Shown here: one piece after another, positions 1-8,513 of the stretch
How the letters are laid out: each line of letters starts with the position of its first letter
Position numbering within the stretch: position 1 is the first letter of the stretch
NCBI RefSeq assembly: GCF_027497495.1
Contig: NZ_CP114205.1
Location: forward strand, 5,890,001 to 5,954,000
Direction of reading: 5' to 3'
DNA: 64,000 bases
DNA from: Streptomyces tubercidicus
Lineage (GTDB): Bacteria; Actinomycetota; Actinomycetes; Streptomycetales; Streptomycetaceae
The notes under the pieces: model-generated
Databases searched by the model: none
What the model was told of the DNA's origin: nothing
Seen by the model: only the letters and a program-made list of their open reading frames with translations
Position numbers and translations under genes: made by a program

Positions 1-69
1 GACGGGAACAGGCCGGCTCCGCTGAGCCACTGAACTTAGGGTTACCTGACCCGCGGCTCGCGTCAACCC

Positions 70-127
70 GTTACCGACGTTCTGTCGGTAACGAGCCTAC
101 CCCTGTTCCCGACGCGCTGTCGGTAAA
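70..127. promoter_or_regulatory. Two tandem palindromes, probable operator pair
   Basis: A perfect 9-bp inverted repeat, GTTACCGAC-N5-GTCGGTAAC, occupies 70-92. A second copy with one mismatch, GTTCCCGAC-N5-GTCGGTAAA, occupies 105-127. Their centres are 35 bp apart. On the minus strand the first copy abuts a possible -35 (TTGACG, 66-61) with a possible -10 (TAACCC, 44-39), so the pair may control a leftward gene starting beyond the window edge. The runs next to the stems do not fit an intrinsic terminator of map, because the T-run precedes the stem on that strand. The regulator is unknown. Confidence 0.55.
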
Positions 128-143
128 AAATTCCCCGCTCCGG

Positions 144-1001
144 TCAGGGCAGCGTGAGGATCTCCGCCCCGGTGTCCGTGACCACCAGCGTGTGCTCGAA
201 CTGCGCGGTCCGCTTGCGGTCCTTGGTCACCACCGTCCAGCCGTCGTCCCACATGTCGTAGTCGTAGGACCCCAGCGTCAGCATCGGCTCGATCGTGAAG
301 GTCATACCGGGCTTGATGTCGGTGGTGTGGTGCGGGCTGTCGTAGTGCGGAACGATCAGGCCGGAGTGGAAGGAGGAATTGATGCCGTGACCGGTGAAGT
401 CACGGACCACTCCGTAGCCGAAGCGCTTGGCGTACGACTCGATGACCCGGCCGATGATGTTGATCTGCCGGCCCGGCTTGACGGCCTTGATCGCGCGGTT
501 GAGCGCCTCCCGGGTGCGCTCCACCAGCAGCGTGGACTCCTCGTCCACATCGCCGCACAGGTAGGTGGCGTTGTTGTCGCCGTGCACACCGTTGATGTAC
601 GCGGTGACGTCGAGGTTCACGATGTCGCCGTCCTTGAGGACGGTGGAGTCCGGGATGCCGTGGCAGATGACCTCGTTGAGCGAGGAGCACAGCGACTTGG
701 GGAAGCCGCGGTAGCCGAGCGTGGACGGGTAGGCGCCGTGATCACACATGAACTCATGGGCGACCCGGTCCAGTTCGTCGGTCGTGACACCCGGCGCGAT
801 CAGCTTGGCGGCTTCCGCCATCGCCTGCGCGGCGATCCGGCCGGCAATCCGCATCTTCTCGATCGTTTCGGCATCCTGCACCTCGGGCCCCGTATAGGGG
901 GTGGGTGCGTCCTTCCCGACGTACTCGGGGCGCGGGATCGAGGCGGGGACGGGGCGGGTGGGGGAGATCTTCCCCGGGGCAAGAAGTGACTGGCCAGACA
1001 T
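144..1001 (-). CDS. map: Type I methionine aminopeptidase, N-terminally extended
   Basis: Removes the initiator methionine from nascent cytosolic proteins. The 285-residue protein carries all five metal ligands of the family: D131, D142, H205, E238 and E269, plus the catalytic His of the ICHG motif at 114. An N-terminal stretch of about 45 residues precedes the pita-bread fold and has a Pro-rich TRPVPxxIPRPEY segment. This is the hallmark of the extended actinobacterial MetAP1c type (as in the second Mycobacterium enzyme). Streptomyces usually has another map near the ribosomal protein genes, so this is probably the second copy. The start at 1001 (ATG) was chosen because the frame upstream of it looks unlike the family. 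It is divergent from the small gene at 1067. Confidence 0.95.
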   Translation of the reverse strand: MSGQSLLAPGKISPTRPVPASIPRPEYVGKDAPTPYTGPEVQDAETIEKMRIAGRIAAQAMAEAAKLIAPGVTTDELDRVAHEFMCDHGAYPSTLGYRGFPKSLCSSLNEVICHGIPDSTVLKDGDIVNLDVTAYINGVHGDNNATYLCGDVDEESTLLVERTREALNRAIKAVKPGRQINIIGRVIESYAKRFGYGVVRDFTGHGINSSFHSGLIVPHYDSPHHTTDIKPGMTFTIEPMLTLGSYDYDMWDDGWTVVTKDRKRTAQFEHTLVVTDTGAEILTLP

Positions 1002-1066
1002 GTCAGCGAGTGTATCCGCGGGCCGTCGGGCAGGATGGTGGCACGGAACATCCACAGGAGGCGGCA

Positions 1067-1312
1067 ATGGCGCTGTTCAAGAGGCGTACGGTCGGCAAGC
1101 CGGGCGAGTGGTACTACTGCCTCAAGCACCAGAAGGTCGAAGAGGGGCCCGAGTGCCGCGCCGCCGACCGCTTCGGCCCGTACGCCACCCGCGAGGAGGC
1201 GTCGCACGCCATGGAGACCGCCCGCGAGCGGAACCTGGAGTGGGAGACCGACCCGAAGTGGCATGACATGAACGCGGAGAAGGGGAAGGGCGGCGGCGCG
1301 GAGGGGGACTAG
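1067..1312 (+). CDS. Small conserved hypothetical protein (81 aa)
   Basis: A charged, cytosolic 81-residue protein starting MALFKRRTVGKPGEWYYC. It contains two Cys (CLKH and PEC) and a stretch resembling half of a SPOR-like repeat, with GPYATREEASHAMETA at about 38-53 followed by a basic-acidic tail. The ATG is preceded by a strong ribosome site (caggagg, 1055-1061). It is divergent from map with a 65-bp spacer, which must hold both promoters. I recognise it only as a Streptomyces-type conserved hypothetical; no function can be assigned. Confidence 0.8.
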   Translation: MALFKRRTVGKPGEWYYCLKHQKVEEGPECRAADRFGPYATREEASHAMETARERNLEWETDPKWHDMNAEKGKGGGAEGD

Positions 1313-1386
1313 CCGGGCGGAGGCGGCGGCCGGACGCCCCGCCGCGGTCCGTGGCCCGGAGGGCGCCGTACCGCTCGCGCCACCGG

Positions 1387-2016
1387 CTACCAGCGGGGCG
1401 GCGGAGGGGCGGTCAGGCCGTCGGCGAGGCGGGCCAGGCGGTCGCGGAAGCGGCGGCGGCCGCGGGGGGCCGGCAGGCTGTTCTCCCCGGCGGCCGCGCT
1501 CACCAGATGCTGGATGGTGTCCAGGTCGAGGTCCGGTGTGACCTCGGCCCCCTCCTCCGGCGGCGCCGGGGGCGCGGCGAGCGCGTCATGGGCCAGGGCG
1601 TGCAGATCGCGGTCACCGCCGTCCAGGGCGAGCACCGTGGCACCGTTCCGGCGGGCGTCGTGCACCCGCTCCAGCAGCTCGGCCCCCGGCTCCTCCGGCG
1701 CGACGACCAGCAGCGTCTCCCCCCGCCCGGCCGCCACCAGCCGGCCGAGCCCCACCGCCAGATGCGCCGGCGCCCCGCCCGGCACCCGGTGCCGCACCAG
1801 CGTCGGCGACAGCTCCGGCAGCCCCGACCAGGCGGCCTCGTCGTCCAGATGCGCGGCCAGATGCCAGGGCTCGTACGCGGCACTGCCGACCAGCAGCAGC
1901 CCGCCCCCGTGCGGCACGACGGCACCACGCAGCGCCCCCGCGAACCGTCGGGTGGCCTGAACCCACTCCGTCCCCGCGAGCACCTCACGCAACAACGCGA
2001 CCCGTACGGCATCCAT
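1387..2016 (-). CDS. Conserved hypothetical protein, possibly SIS-like
   Basis: A 209-residue protein without signal peptide or membrane segments. It alternates short hydrophobic strands and Gly/Ala helices (LLLVGSAAYEPWHLAAHL, TLLVVAPEEPGAELLERV, GATVLALDGGD), a pattern reminiscent of sugar-isomerase (SIS) domains, though no signature motif proves it. The C-terminus is basic and Pro-rich. ATG at 2016 is preferred over the in-frame codon at 2073, since the extra 19 residues are Ala/Gly-rich and look non-conserved. It is transcribed toward the 1067 gene. Function unknown. Confidence 0.65.
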   Translation of the reverse strand: MDAVRVALLREVLAGTEWVQATRRFAGALRGAVVPHGGGLLLVGSAAYEPWHLAAHLDDEAAWSGLPELSPTLVRHRVPGGAPAHLAVGLGRLVAAGRGETLLVVAPEEPGAELLERVHDARRNGATVLALDGGDRDLHALAHDALAAPPAPPEEGAEVTPDLDLDTIQHLVSAAAGENSLPAPRGRRRFRDRLARLADGLTAPPPPRW

Positions 2017-2136
2017 GCCCCGGAATCCTGCCCCAGCAGGCCCCGCCGCGACCGCCACTTCAACGGGTGTCACCCGTACGGGACTTGGCGGCGGGCACGG
2101 GGGCGCAGAGGGCGGCGGGCCCGTCGCATGCGCGCG

Positions 2137-3099
2137 CTAGCCGCCGCGCGTCAGTAGCCCCGCTGCCGTCAGCCGACGTCCTACCTCCGCCACAGCGGCC
2201 TCGCTCAGGGGGCGTTGCGGGAAGGCGGTGGTGTGGTGATTGATGATGCCGAGGAGGTGGAGGGCTGCCTTGAAGGCGCCCAGGGCGGAGGAGCTGCGGC
2301 CCATGTCCGTTTCCGGGCCGACGTCGACCAGGGAGAACAGGGCCACCAGGCGTTCCTGTTCGGCGGCGGCCTGTTCCCAGTCGCCGGCGCGGGCGGCGTC
2401 GTAGAGGCGTACGTAGGCCGCCGGATCGACATTGCCGATACCGGGGACGACGCCATCTGCGCCCGCCAACAAGGCCGCGTCCACGGTCAGTTCGGAACCG
2501 GTGAGGACGGAGAAGGCGGGGGCGGGGCCGGTGCGCCGGGCGGTGCGGCCGCCGAGGGCGGTGAGCAGGCGGCGCAGTGAGCCCTCGTCGCCGCTGCTGT
2601 CCTTGAGCCCGGCGAGGGTGCCGTCCTCGGCCAGCTCCTGTACGAGCGACGGGGACAGCTTGCTGTGTACGGCGACGGGGATGTCGTAGGCGAAGAGCGG
2701 GAGGTCCACGGCCGTACGCAGATGGCGGAAGTGGGCGGCGATCTCCCGGGGGTGGGTGCGGGTGTAGAAGGGCGCGGTGGCCACCAGGGCGTCGGCGCCG
2801 AGCGCCGCGGCGGTCCGGGCGTGGTCGAGCACCCGTGGGGTGGTGGTGTCGATGACCCCGGCGAGCACCGGGACCCGGCCGTCCGCGGCCTTGATGACGG
2901 CCTCCAGGGCGGTGCCGCGCTGGGCGTCGGTGAGGTACGCGACCTCGCTGGTGGAGCCGAGGGCGAACAGGCCGTGCACACCGCCGTCGAGAAGGTGGTT
3001 CACCAGGCGCGCCAGGGAGGCGGTGTCGATCTCGCCGCGCGGGTCGAGCGGGGTGCAGACCGGCGGGATGACGCCGTGCAGGGGGGCGGGCAGTGCCAT
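2137..3099 (-). CDS. DapA-family aldolase/lyase
   Basis: A class I aldolase of the dihydrodipicolinate synthase / N-acetylneuraminate lyase superfamily, 320 residues. The Schiff-base lysine is K166 in GLKDSSGD and the catalytic tyrosine is Y138 in AYDIP. The pyruvate-carboxylate loop reads GSTSE (48-52) instead of the GTTGE of true DapA, so a housekeeping lysine role is unlikely. It is divergent from a FadR-type regulator and near a sugar-type ABC importer that shares its operator. It therefore probably cleaves or dehydrates a sugar-acid derivative in a catabolic pathway. The substrate cannot be read from sequence; sialic acid or a keto-deoxy sugar acid are options. Confidence 0.85.
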   Translation of the reverse strand: MALPAPLHGVIPPVCTPLDPRGEIDTASLARLVNHLLDGGVHGLFALGSTSEVAYLTDAQRGTALEAVIKAADGRVPVLAGVIDTTTPRVLDHARTAAALGADALVATAPFYTRTHPREIAAHFRHLRTAVDLPLFAYDIPVAVHSKLSPSLVQELAEDGTLAGLKDSSGDEGSLRRLLTALGGRTARRTGPAPAFSVLTGSELTVDAALLAGADGVVPGIGNVDPAAYVRLYDAARAGDWEQAAAEQERLVALFSLVDVGPETDMGRSSSALGAFKAALHLLGIINHHTTAFPQRPLSEAAVAEVGRRLTAAGLLTRGG

Positions 3100-3123
3100 G
3101 GGGGCTCCGGGCTCCGATCGGAC

Positions 3124-3140
3124 AGGACATGGGATGTCCT
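3124..3140. promoter_or_regulatory. GntR operator, copy 1 (aldolase/regulator intergenic)
   Basis: Perfect palindrome AGGACAT-GGG-ATGTCCT, 25-41 bp upstream of the aldolase start and therefore over its likely promoter. The same core, GGACAT-N3-AYGTCC, recurs at 4169-4183 before the ABC transporter. This makes it the probable binding site of the GntR protein encoded next door. Confidence 0.75.
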
Positions 3141-3259
3141 ATGTCGAGCACAATAGACCTGTTCACAGGCGGTCGGTCAAGGATCCGCGGTCACGGCGGG
3201 GCAGGTGGCGCAGGGGCCGCGGCGGCACGGCAGACGCGGGAGCGGGAGAGGGAGATTCC

Positions 3260-3946
3260 ATGGCGCGAGGGACGATGTCCGAGGAGGTGCAGGACCGGAT
3301 CAAGCAGCTGATCCTGCAGGGCGGGCTGACGCCGGGCGATCCGCTGCCCACCGAGGCCGAGCTGGTCGCCCTGCTCGACGTCAGCCGCAACTCGGTGCGC
3401 GAGGCGCTCAAGGCGCTGCAGGCCATGCGCATCGTGGAGATCCGGCACGGCTTCGGCACCTACGTCGGCCCGCTCACCCTGGAGCCGTTCGTCGAGGGGG
3501 TCGCCTTCCGCGCCGCGGTCCGGCACCAGCAGGGCGAGTCGAGTCTGTACGAGCTGATGGAGGTCCGGGAGGCGCTGGAGGCGGGGCTGATCGCCACCGT
3601 CGCCCGCGATCTGCCCGCCGAGGATCTCGCCGTCCTCAAGGCGCTGGTGCAGCGGATGGCGGAGGAGGCGCGCGGCGGGCAGGTGCAGAGCGCCACCGAC
3701 CGGGCCTTCCATCTCGCGCTGTACCGCTCGCTGGGCAATCATCTGCTGAGCGAGGTGCTGGACGCGTTCTGGGCGGCGCTGCGACGGGTGCGGGAGGACC
3801 TCTCCGATGTCCGGCCCGACCCGATAGTGACGCATCGTCAGCACCAGGAAATCGTGGACGCGTTGGAGGCGGGTGACGGGGACCGTGCCGTGGAGGCGAT
3901 GCACCGGCACTTCGACGGCATCCGGCGCCGGCTGACGGAGCAGTGA
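3260..3946 (+). CDS. GntR-family regulator, FadR subfamily (FCD domain)
   Basis: A 228-residue regulator. An N-terminal winged helix (about 5-72) includes the recognition segment TEAELVALLDVSRNSVREAL and the wing HGFGTYVG. An all-helical FCD ligand-binding domain (about 85-220) follows, with the His residues typical of metal/carboxylate binding (QHQEI, HRHFDGI). ATG 3260 follows a GAGAGGGAG ribosome site; longer in-frame extensions are Arg-rich and implausible. It is divergent from the aldolase gene and precedes the ABC importer. A repressor role relieved by a sugar-acid effector is inferred from the family and from the shared palindromes at 3124 and 4168. Confidence 0.9.
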   Translation: MARGTMSEEVQDRIKQLILQGGLTPGDPLPTEAELVALLDVSRNSVREALKALQAMRIVEIRHGFGTYVGPLTLEPFVEGVAFRAAVRHQQGESSLYELMEVREALEAGLIATVARDLPAEDLAVLKALVQRMAEEARGGQVQSATDRAFHLALYRSLGNHLLSEVLDAFWAALRRVREDLSDVRPDPIVTHRQHQEIVDALEAGDGDRAVEAMHRHFDGIRRRLTEQ

Positions 3947-4167
3947 GGGGGCCAGGCTGACGGGGTGGTGGGGGAGTCCGGCTGAGAGGGCGGTAAGGGA
4001 GCCCGGCTGACCGAGCGGTTGGGGGGGGAGGTGCCGCTGCGGGCGCCGCCGCCCCCGTTCACCGGGATGTCACCCCGTGTCGGCGGTGCCGTTGTCAGGC
4101 ACGGGAATGCCCCATGTGCGGCGTCTTGACGGCAAGTTGGGCACTCCCTATGGTCGCCGCAGGACGA

Positions 4168-4184
4168 GGGACATCCTACGTCCT
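4168..4184. promoter_or_regulatory. GntR operator, copy 2 (before ABC importer)
   Basis: GGGACAT-CCT-ACGTCCT, matching the palindrome at 3124-3140 in 12 of 14 arm positions with the same 3-bp spacer. It lies about 100 bp upstream of the binding-protein start. This links the transporter to the GntR regulator. Confidence 0.7.
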
Positions 4185-4283
4185 CGCCTGTGGGGGCACC
4201 CGACCGCTCCACGGGGCGGGCGACTTCAGCGCGTGCTCGACGATCATCTTTCGCCGCATCCGCATCCTCGTGGAGGAGCCGAT

Positions 4284-5633
4284 ATGAGCAACCGCAGCGT
4301 GCACCGCAGAACGGTCCTGGGCGGGGCGGCCGCCGTCGCCGCCGGCTGGGCGCTCACCGGCTGCGGCGACAGCGGGGACGGGGGCGGCGGGAACGGCGAC
4401 GGCACCGCGCCCCGGGAGCGCGAGAAAGGCCAGAAGATCGGCCTGACCTTCTGGTCCTGGGTGCCGGGCATCGACAAGCCCGTCGACCTGTGGAACCGCA
4501 AGAACCCGGACGTCCAGGTCACGGTCGAGAAGGTGTCGGCCGTCAACGGCCAGCAGTACGCGAAGATGCACGCCGCCATCAAGGCCGGCAACCCGCCCGA
4601 CCTCGGCCAGATCGAATTCCCGGTCGTCCCCAGCTTCCTTCTCGACAACGGGCTGCTGGACCTCGCCCCGCTCGGCGCCGCCCGTTACAAGGACAAGTTC
4701 TTCGGCTGGCAGTGGCAGCAGTCCGTCTTCGGCAAGAGCGTCTACGCCATCCCGCAGGCCTCCGGGCCGATGGGCCTGTTCCTCCGCCAGGACCTCTTCG
4801 ACAAGTGGGATGTGCCGATCCCGCGGACCTGGGACGAGTACGAGACCGCCGCCAGGGCCGTCCGCAAGAAGGGCGCCTGGATCGAGACCTTCGCGCCCAC
4901 CAACGGCAACCGCTTCGCCGGCCTCGCCTGGCAGGCCGGCGCCAAGTGGTACGGCACGCACGGCGACACCTGGACCGTGCACATCGATGACGAACCCACC
5001 CGCCGGGTCGCCGACTACTGGGAGTCCCTGGTCCGGCAGAAGCTCGTCAAGACCATCCCGGACCGGCAGAACGCCTGGTACAAGGATCTGCAGACCGGCG
5101 CCATCCCCGCCTGGGTGGGCGCCAGTTGGGGCGACGCCCTGCTGGTCGGCAATGCGCCGGGTACCCAGGGGAAGTGGCGGGCCGCACCGCTGCCGCAGTG
5201 GAAGGCGGGCGAGCAGGCCCACGCCAACTGGGGCGGCTCGACCACCGCCGTCTTCGCCAAGGCCCGCTACCCCAAGGACGCCCTGGACTTCGCCGTCTGG
5301 CTCAACACCGACCCGGAGTCGATCGGGCTGCTGATCGACGGCGGGTATGGCTTCCCCAGCGCCAAGAAGGGCTACGCCACCACCGATCTCGACGTCGACA
5401 AGGACTTCTTCGGCGGCCAGGCGTACAGCAAGGTCTTCGCGGACGCCGGGGCGCATGTCGACACCAGCTGGCGGTGGGGGCCCGGCGTGGACACCCTCTA
5501 CCAGCGGCTCGGCGACGCCTTCACCGACGCGCTCGCCGACGGCAGTTCCTTCCGCTCGGTCCTGACGAAGGTGCAGGGGCAGACCCTCGCCGACCTCAAG
5601 GGCAAGGGCCTCAAGGTGGCGAGCGGCGGGTGA
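4284..5633 (+). CDS. Sugar-type ABC transporter substrate-binding lipoprotein
   Basis: A 449-residue extracellular solute-binding protein (family 1). The N-terminus has a twin-arginine stretch (HRRTVLGG) and a lipobox LTGC with C27, so it is probably exported folded by Tat and lipid-anchored. A Gly/Asp-rich linker precedes the binding domain (WSWVPGIDKPVDLWNRKNPD onward). ATG 4284 follows GGAGGAG at 4272-4278. Its stop overlaps the GTG start of the first permease. No ATPase gene is adjacent; Streptomyces CUT1 systems commonly share the MsiK ATPase encoded elsewhere. The ligand is unknown and probably tied to the aldolase pathway. Confidence 0.9.
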   Translation: MSNRSVHRRTVLGGAAAVAAGWALTGCGDSGDGGGGNGDGTAPREREKGQKIGLTFWSWVPGIDKPVDLWNRKNPDVQVTVEKVSAVNGQQYAKMHAAIKAGNPPDLGQIEFPVVPSFLLDNGLLDLAPLGAARYKDKFFGWQWQQSVFGKSVYAIPQASGPMGLFLRQDLFDKWDVPIPRTWDEYETAARAVRKKGAWIETFAPTNGNRFAGLAWQAGAKWYGTHGDTWTVHIDDEPTRRVADYWESLVRQKLVKTIPDRQNAWYKDLQTGAIPAWVGASWGDALLVGNAPGTQGKWRAAPLPQWKAGEQAHANWGGSTTAVFAKARYPKDALDFAVWLNTDPESIGLLIDGGYGFPSAKKGYATTDLDVDKDFFGGQAYSKVFADAGAHVDTSWRWGPGVDTLYQRLGDAFTDALADGSSFRSVLTKVQGQTLADLKGKGLKVASGG

Positions 5634-6616
5634 GCCGGGTCACCCTGGACCGGCGGGCGGGTGCCACCTCGCGGCCTGCCCGCCGGAACGGCCGCGGCCC
5701 CCGGCGCCCCGCCTCCCGCACCGAGGCCCGCAACGCCCGCACCGCGGCCGTGTTCGTGCTGCCCTTCTTCGCCCTCTTCGGCCTCTGCTTCCTCGCCCCG
5801 ATCGGCTACGCCCTCCACCAGAGCCTGTTCATCACCGAACGGACCGGCCCGCTCGGCCTCGGCGGCCGGCAGCGCGAGGTCTTCGCCGGGCTCGCCAACT
5901 ACGCACAGGCGCTCTCCGACGACCGGTTCCTGACCGGCTTCGGCCGGGTGCTGCTCTTCGGCGCCGTCCAGATCCCGCTGATGATCGTGCTGGCCACCGC
6001 ACTGGCGCTGCTGCTGGAGAGCGCGAGCGCCCGCGGCGTCCCCTTCTTCCGCAGCGCCTTCTTCCTGCCGTACGGGGTGCCCGGCGTGATCGCCTCGATC
6101 CTGTGGGGCTTTCTGTACGTACCGGGCATCAGCCCGCTGGTGAAGATCGCCGGCGACCTGGGCTGGGACGTCGACTTCCTCGCCCGCGGCACCGTCCTGT
6201 GGTCTATCGCCAACATCGTCACCTGGCAGTTCACCGGCTACAACATGCTCGTGCTGATCGCCCAGCTCAAGGCGGTACCGGGGGAGTTGTACGAGGCGGC
6301 CCGGATCGACGGGGCCGGCGCCTGGCAGATCGCCCGGCACATCAAGATCCCGCTGATCCGGCCGGCGCTGGTGCTCACCGGCGTCTTCAGCATCATCGGC
6401 ACCCTCCAGCTGTTCGCCGAGCCCATGGTGCTGCGCCCGCTGGCCTCCTCCATCGACTCCGGTTTCACGCCCAATCTGCACGCCTACAGCGAGGCGTTCG
6501 TCGGCAACAACCAGCATGCGGCGGCGGCCGAGGCGGTGCTGCTCGCACTGGTCGCATGCGTCCTGTCCTTCGGCTTTCTGCGGCTGACCGGCGGACGCGC
6601 GAAGGGGCGCGGATGA
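5630..6616 (+). CDS. Sugar ABC transporter permease (MalF-like)
   Basis: A 328-residue inner-membrane permease. After a basic, Ala/Arg-rich cytosolic N-terminus of about 40 residues come six hydrophobic segments beginning AAVFVLPFFALFGLCFLAP. The EAA loop that docks the ATPase is visible (ELYEAARIDGAGAWQ). The GTG start at 5630 overlaps the preceding stop (GTGA), and its own stop overlaps the next ATG, so the three genes are translationally coupled. Confidence 0.9.
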   Translation: MSRVTLDRRAGATSRPARRNGRGPRRPASRTEARNARTAAVFVLPFFALFGLCFLAPIGYALHQSLFITERTGPLGLGGRQREVFAGLANYAQALSDDRFLTGFGRVLLFGAVQIPLMIVLATALALLLESASARGVPFFRSAFFLPYGVPGVIASILWGFLYVPGISPLVKIAGDLGWDVDFLARGTVLWSIANIVTWQFTGYNMLVLIAQLKAVPGELYEAARIDGAGAWQIARHIKIPLIRPALVLTGVFSIIGTLQLFAEPMVLRPLASSIDSGFTPNLHAYSEAFVGNNQHAAAAEAVLLALVACVLSFGFLRLTGGRAKGRG

Positions 6617-7461
6617 CCCGGCCCCCGGTCCGCCACCGGATCATCACCGCCTCACTGCTGACCGTCGCCGCGCTCTACTTCCTGGTGCCCGTCTACTGGC
6701 TGGCCGTCTCCGCCACCAAGAACAGCGCCGACCTCTTCGGCACCTTCGGCTTCTGGTTCTCCGACCATCCGCGCCCCGTCGAGTACCTCGCCGAGGTGCT
6801 CACGTACGACCACGGCATCTACGCCCGCTGGTTCGCCAACTCCCTCTTCTACGCCGGGGTGGGCGCGGTCTGCGCCACCCTGCTGTCCGCGGCGGCCGGC
6901 TATGCGCTGGCGAAGTTCCCGTTCCGCGGCCGGGAGGCGCTCTTCAACGTGGTGCTCGCCGGGGTGCTGATCCCCGGTACGGCGCTGGCGCTGCCGCTCT
7001 ACTTCCTCTTCAGCGCGATGGGACTGTCCAACACCTACTGGGCGGTGCTGATCCCCAGTGTGGTCAGCCCGTTCGGCGTCTATCTGTGCCGGATCTACGC
7101 GGCGGCCGCGGTGCCCGACTCGCTGCTGGAGGCGGCCCGGATCGACGGCGCGGGGGAGGCCCGGATCTTCGGCGGGCTCGGGCTGCGGCTGATGACCCCC
7201 GCGCTGGTCACCGTCTTCCTCTTCCAGTTCGTCCACATCTGGAACAACTACTTCCTGCCGCTGGTGATGCTCTCGGACTCCGGCCTCTACCCGATCCAGC
7301 TGGGCCTGACCTCCTGGACCGGCTACGCCGACCGCCAACCGGTGCTCTACCAGTACACGGTGGGCGGCGCGTTCCTGTCCGTGGTGCCGCTGATGGTGCT
7401 GATGACGGTGCTCCAGCGGTACTGGCGTACGGGGCTGACGGAGGGCAGCGTCAAGGCGTGA
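6613..7461 (+). CDS. Sugar ABC transporter permease (MalG-like)
   Basis: A 282-residue partner permease of the CUT1 type. It has six predicted membrane segments and the EAA loop LLEAARIDGAGEARIF. ATG 6613 overlaps the upstream stop by 4 bp (ATGA). It completes a binding protein-permease-permease operon lacking its own ATPase. About 110 bp separate it from the next gene, which belongs to a different function. Confidence 0.9.
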   Translation: MTRPPVRHRIITASLLTVAALYFLVPVYWLAVSATKNSADLFGTFGFWFSDHPRPVEYLAEVLTYDHGIYARWFANSLFYAGVGAVCATLLSAAAGYALAKFPFRGREALFNVVLAGVLIPGTALALPLYFLFSAMGLSNTYWAVLIPSVVSPFGVYLCRIYAAAAVPDSLLEAARIDGAGEARIFGGLGLRLMTPALVTVFLFQFVHIWNNYFLPLVMLSDSGLYPIQLGLTSWTGYADRQPVLYQYTVGGAFLSVVPLMVLMTVLQRYWRTGLTEGSVKA

Positions 7462-7570
7462 GGGGCGTCGTGGCGGGGGTGTGGCTCGACCGGGTGTCGG
7501 TAGTCGGCCGGGCGGGATCGCTGACGAGGGCATGGCCGGCCCGCCGTCGGGGCGTGACACTATCGCTGTC

Positions 7571-8302
7571 ATGACTACTCCTGACGCTTCCCGGTCCCCG
7601 AACGCCGCGACCCGTGCGAAGGCCGCCCTCCAGCGTGACCCCTGGGACCTCCCGGACGTCTCCGGACTGGTGGTCGGCGTCCTCGGTGGCACCGGCGACC
7701 AGGGCCGCGGCCTGGCCTACCGGCTGGCCAGGGCCGGCCAGAAGGTGATCATCGGCTCCCGGGCCGCCGAGCGCGCGCAGACCGCCGCCGACGAGCTCGG
7801 CCTGGGCATCGAGGGCGCGGAGAACGCCGAGTGCGCCCGGCGCAGCGACATCGTGATCGTCGCCGTGCCCTGGGACGGCCACGCCAAGACCCTGCAGGCG
7901 CTCCGCGACGAGCTGGACGGCAAGCTTGTCATCGACTGTGTCAACCCGCTCGGCTTCGACAAGAAGGGCGCCTACGCGCTCAAGCCGGAGGAGGGCAGTG
8001 CCGCCGAGCAGGCCGCGGCCCTGCTGCCCGGTGCCCGGGTCACCGCCGCTTTCCATCATCTGTCCGCGGTGCTGCTGCAGGACCCGGAGATCGAGCAGAT
8101 CGACACCGATGTGATGGTGCTGGGCGAGTCCCGCGCCGACACCGATGTCGTACAGGCGCTGGCCGCCCGTATTCCCGGTATGCGCGGCGTCTTCGCCGGG
8201 CGGCTGCGCAATGCCCACCAGGTCGAGTCGCTCGTCGCCAACCTGATCTCGGTCAACCGCCGCTACAAGGCGCATGCGGGGCTGCGGGTTACGGACGTCT
8301 GA
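7571..8302 (+). CDS. npdG: F420H2:NADP oxidoreductase (NADPH-dependent F420 reductase)
   Basis: Transfers hydride between NADPH and coenzyme F420, supplying F420H2 to the deazaflavin enzymes common in actinobacteria. The 243-residue protein has the Rossmann motif of the family, VGVLGGTGDQGRG (residues 35-47), followed by an SR pair (63-64) that reads the NADP phosphate. The segments VPWDGH and DCVNPLG are also typical of Fno/NpdG. The ATG at 7571 was chosen; the frame upstream is non-conserved. A G/C-rich hairpin at 8419-8437 follows. The symbol is used by homology; fno is a synonym. Confidence 0.9.
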   Translation: MTTPDASRSPNAATRAKAALQRDPWDLPDVSGLVVGVLGGTGDQGRGLAYRLARAGQKVIIGSRAAERAQTAADELGLGIEGAENAECARRSDIVIVAVPWDGHAKTLQALRDELDGKLVIDCVNPLGFDKKGAYALKPEEGSAAEQAAALLPGARVTAAFHHLSAVLLQDPEIEQIDTDVMVLGESRADTDVVQALAARIPGMRGVFAGRLRNAHQVESLVANLISVNRRYKAHAGLRVTDV

Positions 8303-8418
8303 GGCCCTGGGCGGAGGCTGAGGCGGGCGGGGAGAGGGCTCGGGCGGCGGGCTTCCTCGTAGCCCTGGGCTCACATCGGGCTCGGCTCCTCCCCCCACCC
8401 CCGAACCCACCCCCGCCC

Positions 8419-8437
8419 CCTCCCCCGAAGGGGGAGG
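8419..8437 (+). terminator. Hairpin in G/C homopolymer tract
   Basis: CCTCCCCC-GAA-GGGGGAGG, an 8-bp stem with a 3-nt loop, inside a longer polypyrimidine/polypurine block (about 8390-8456). There is no T-run, which is usual for Streptomyces stem-loop terminators. It lies between npdG and the next small gene. Confidence 0.5.
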
Positions 8438-8513
8438 AGGGGGAGGGGGCGGGGGAAGCGCGGGCATGGGGGACACTGGGGAGGTCCGACCACTCCCGAC
8501 AGGAGCCGCCCCC

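Noticed and set aside
1..60. TTAGG...TTACCT resembling an iron (DmdR/IdeR) box near 36-47
   Set aside because: Only half of the 19-bp consensus is present, and there is no iron gene in view.
8390..8460. Low-complexity C/G tract read as a coding Pro-rich segment
   Set aside because: Frames through it lack ribosome sites and belong to shadows of the neighbouring genes; a hairpin/terminator explains it better.
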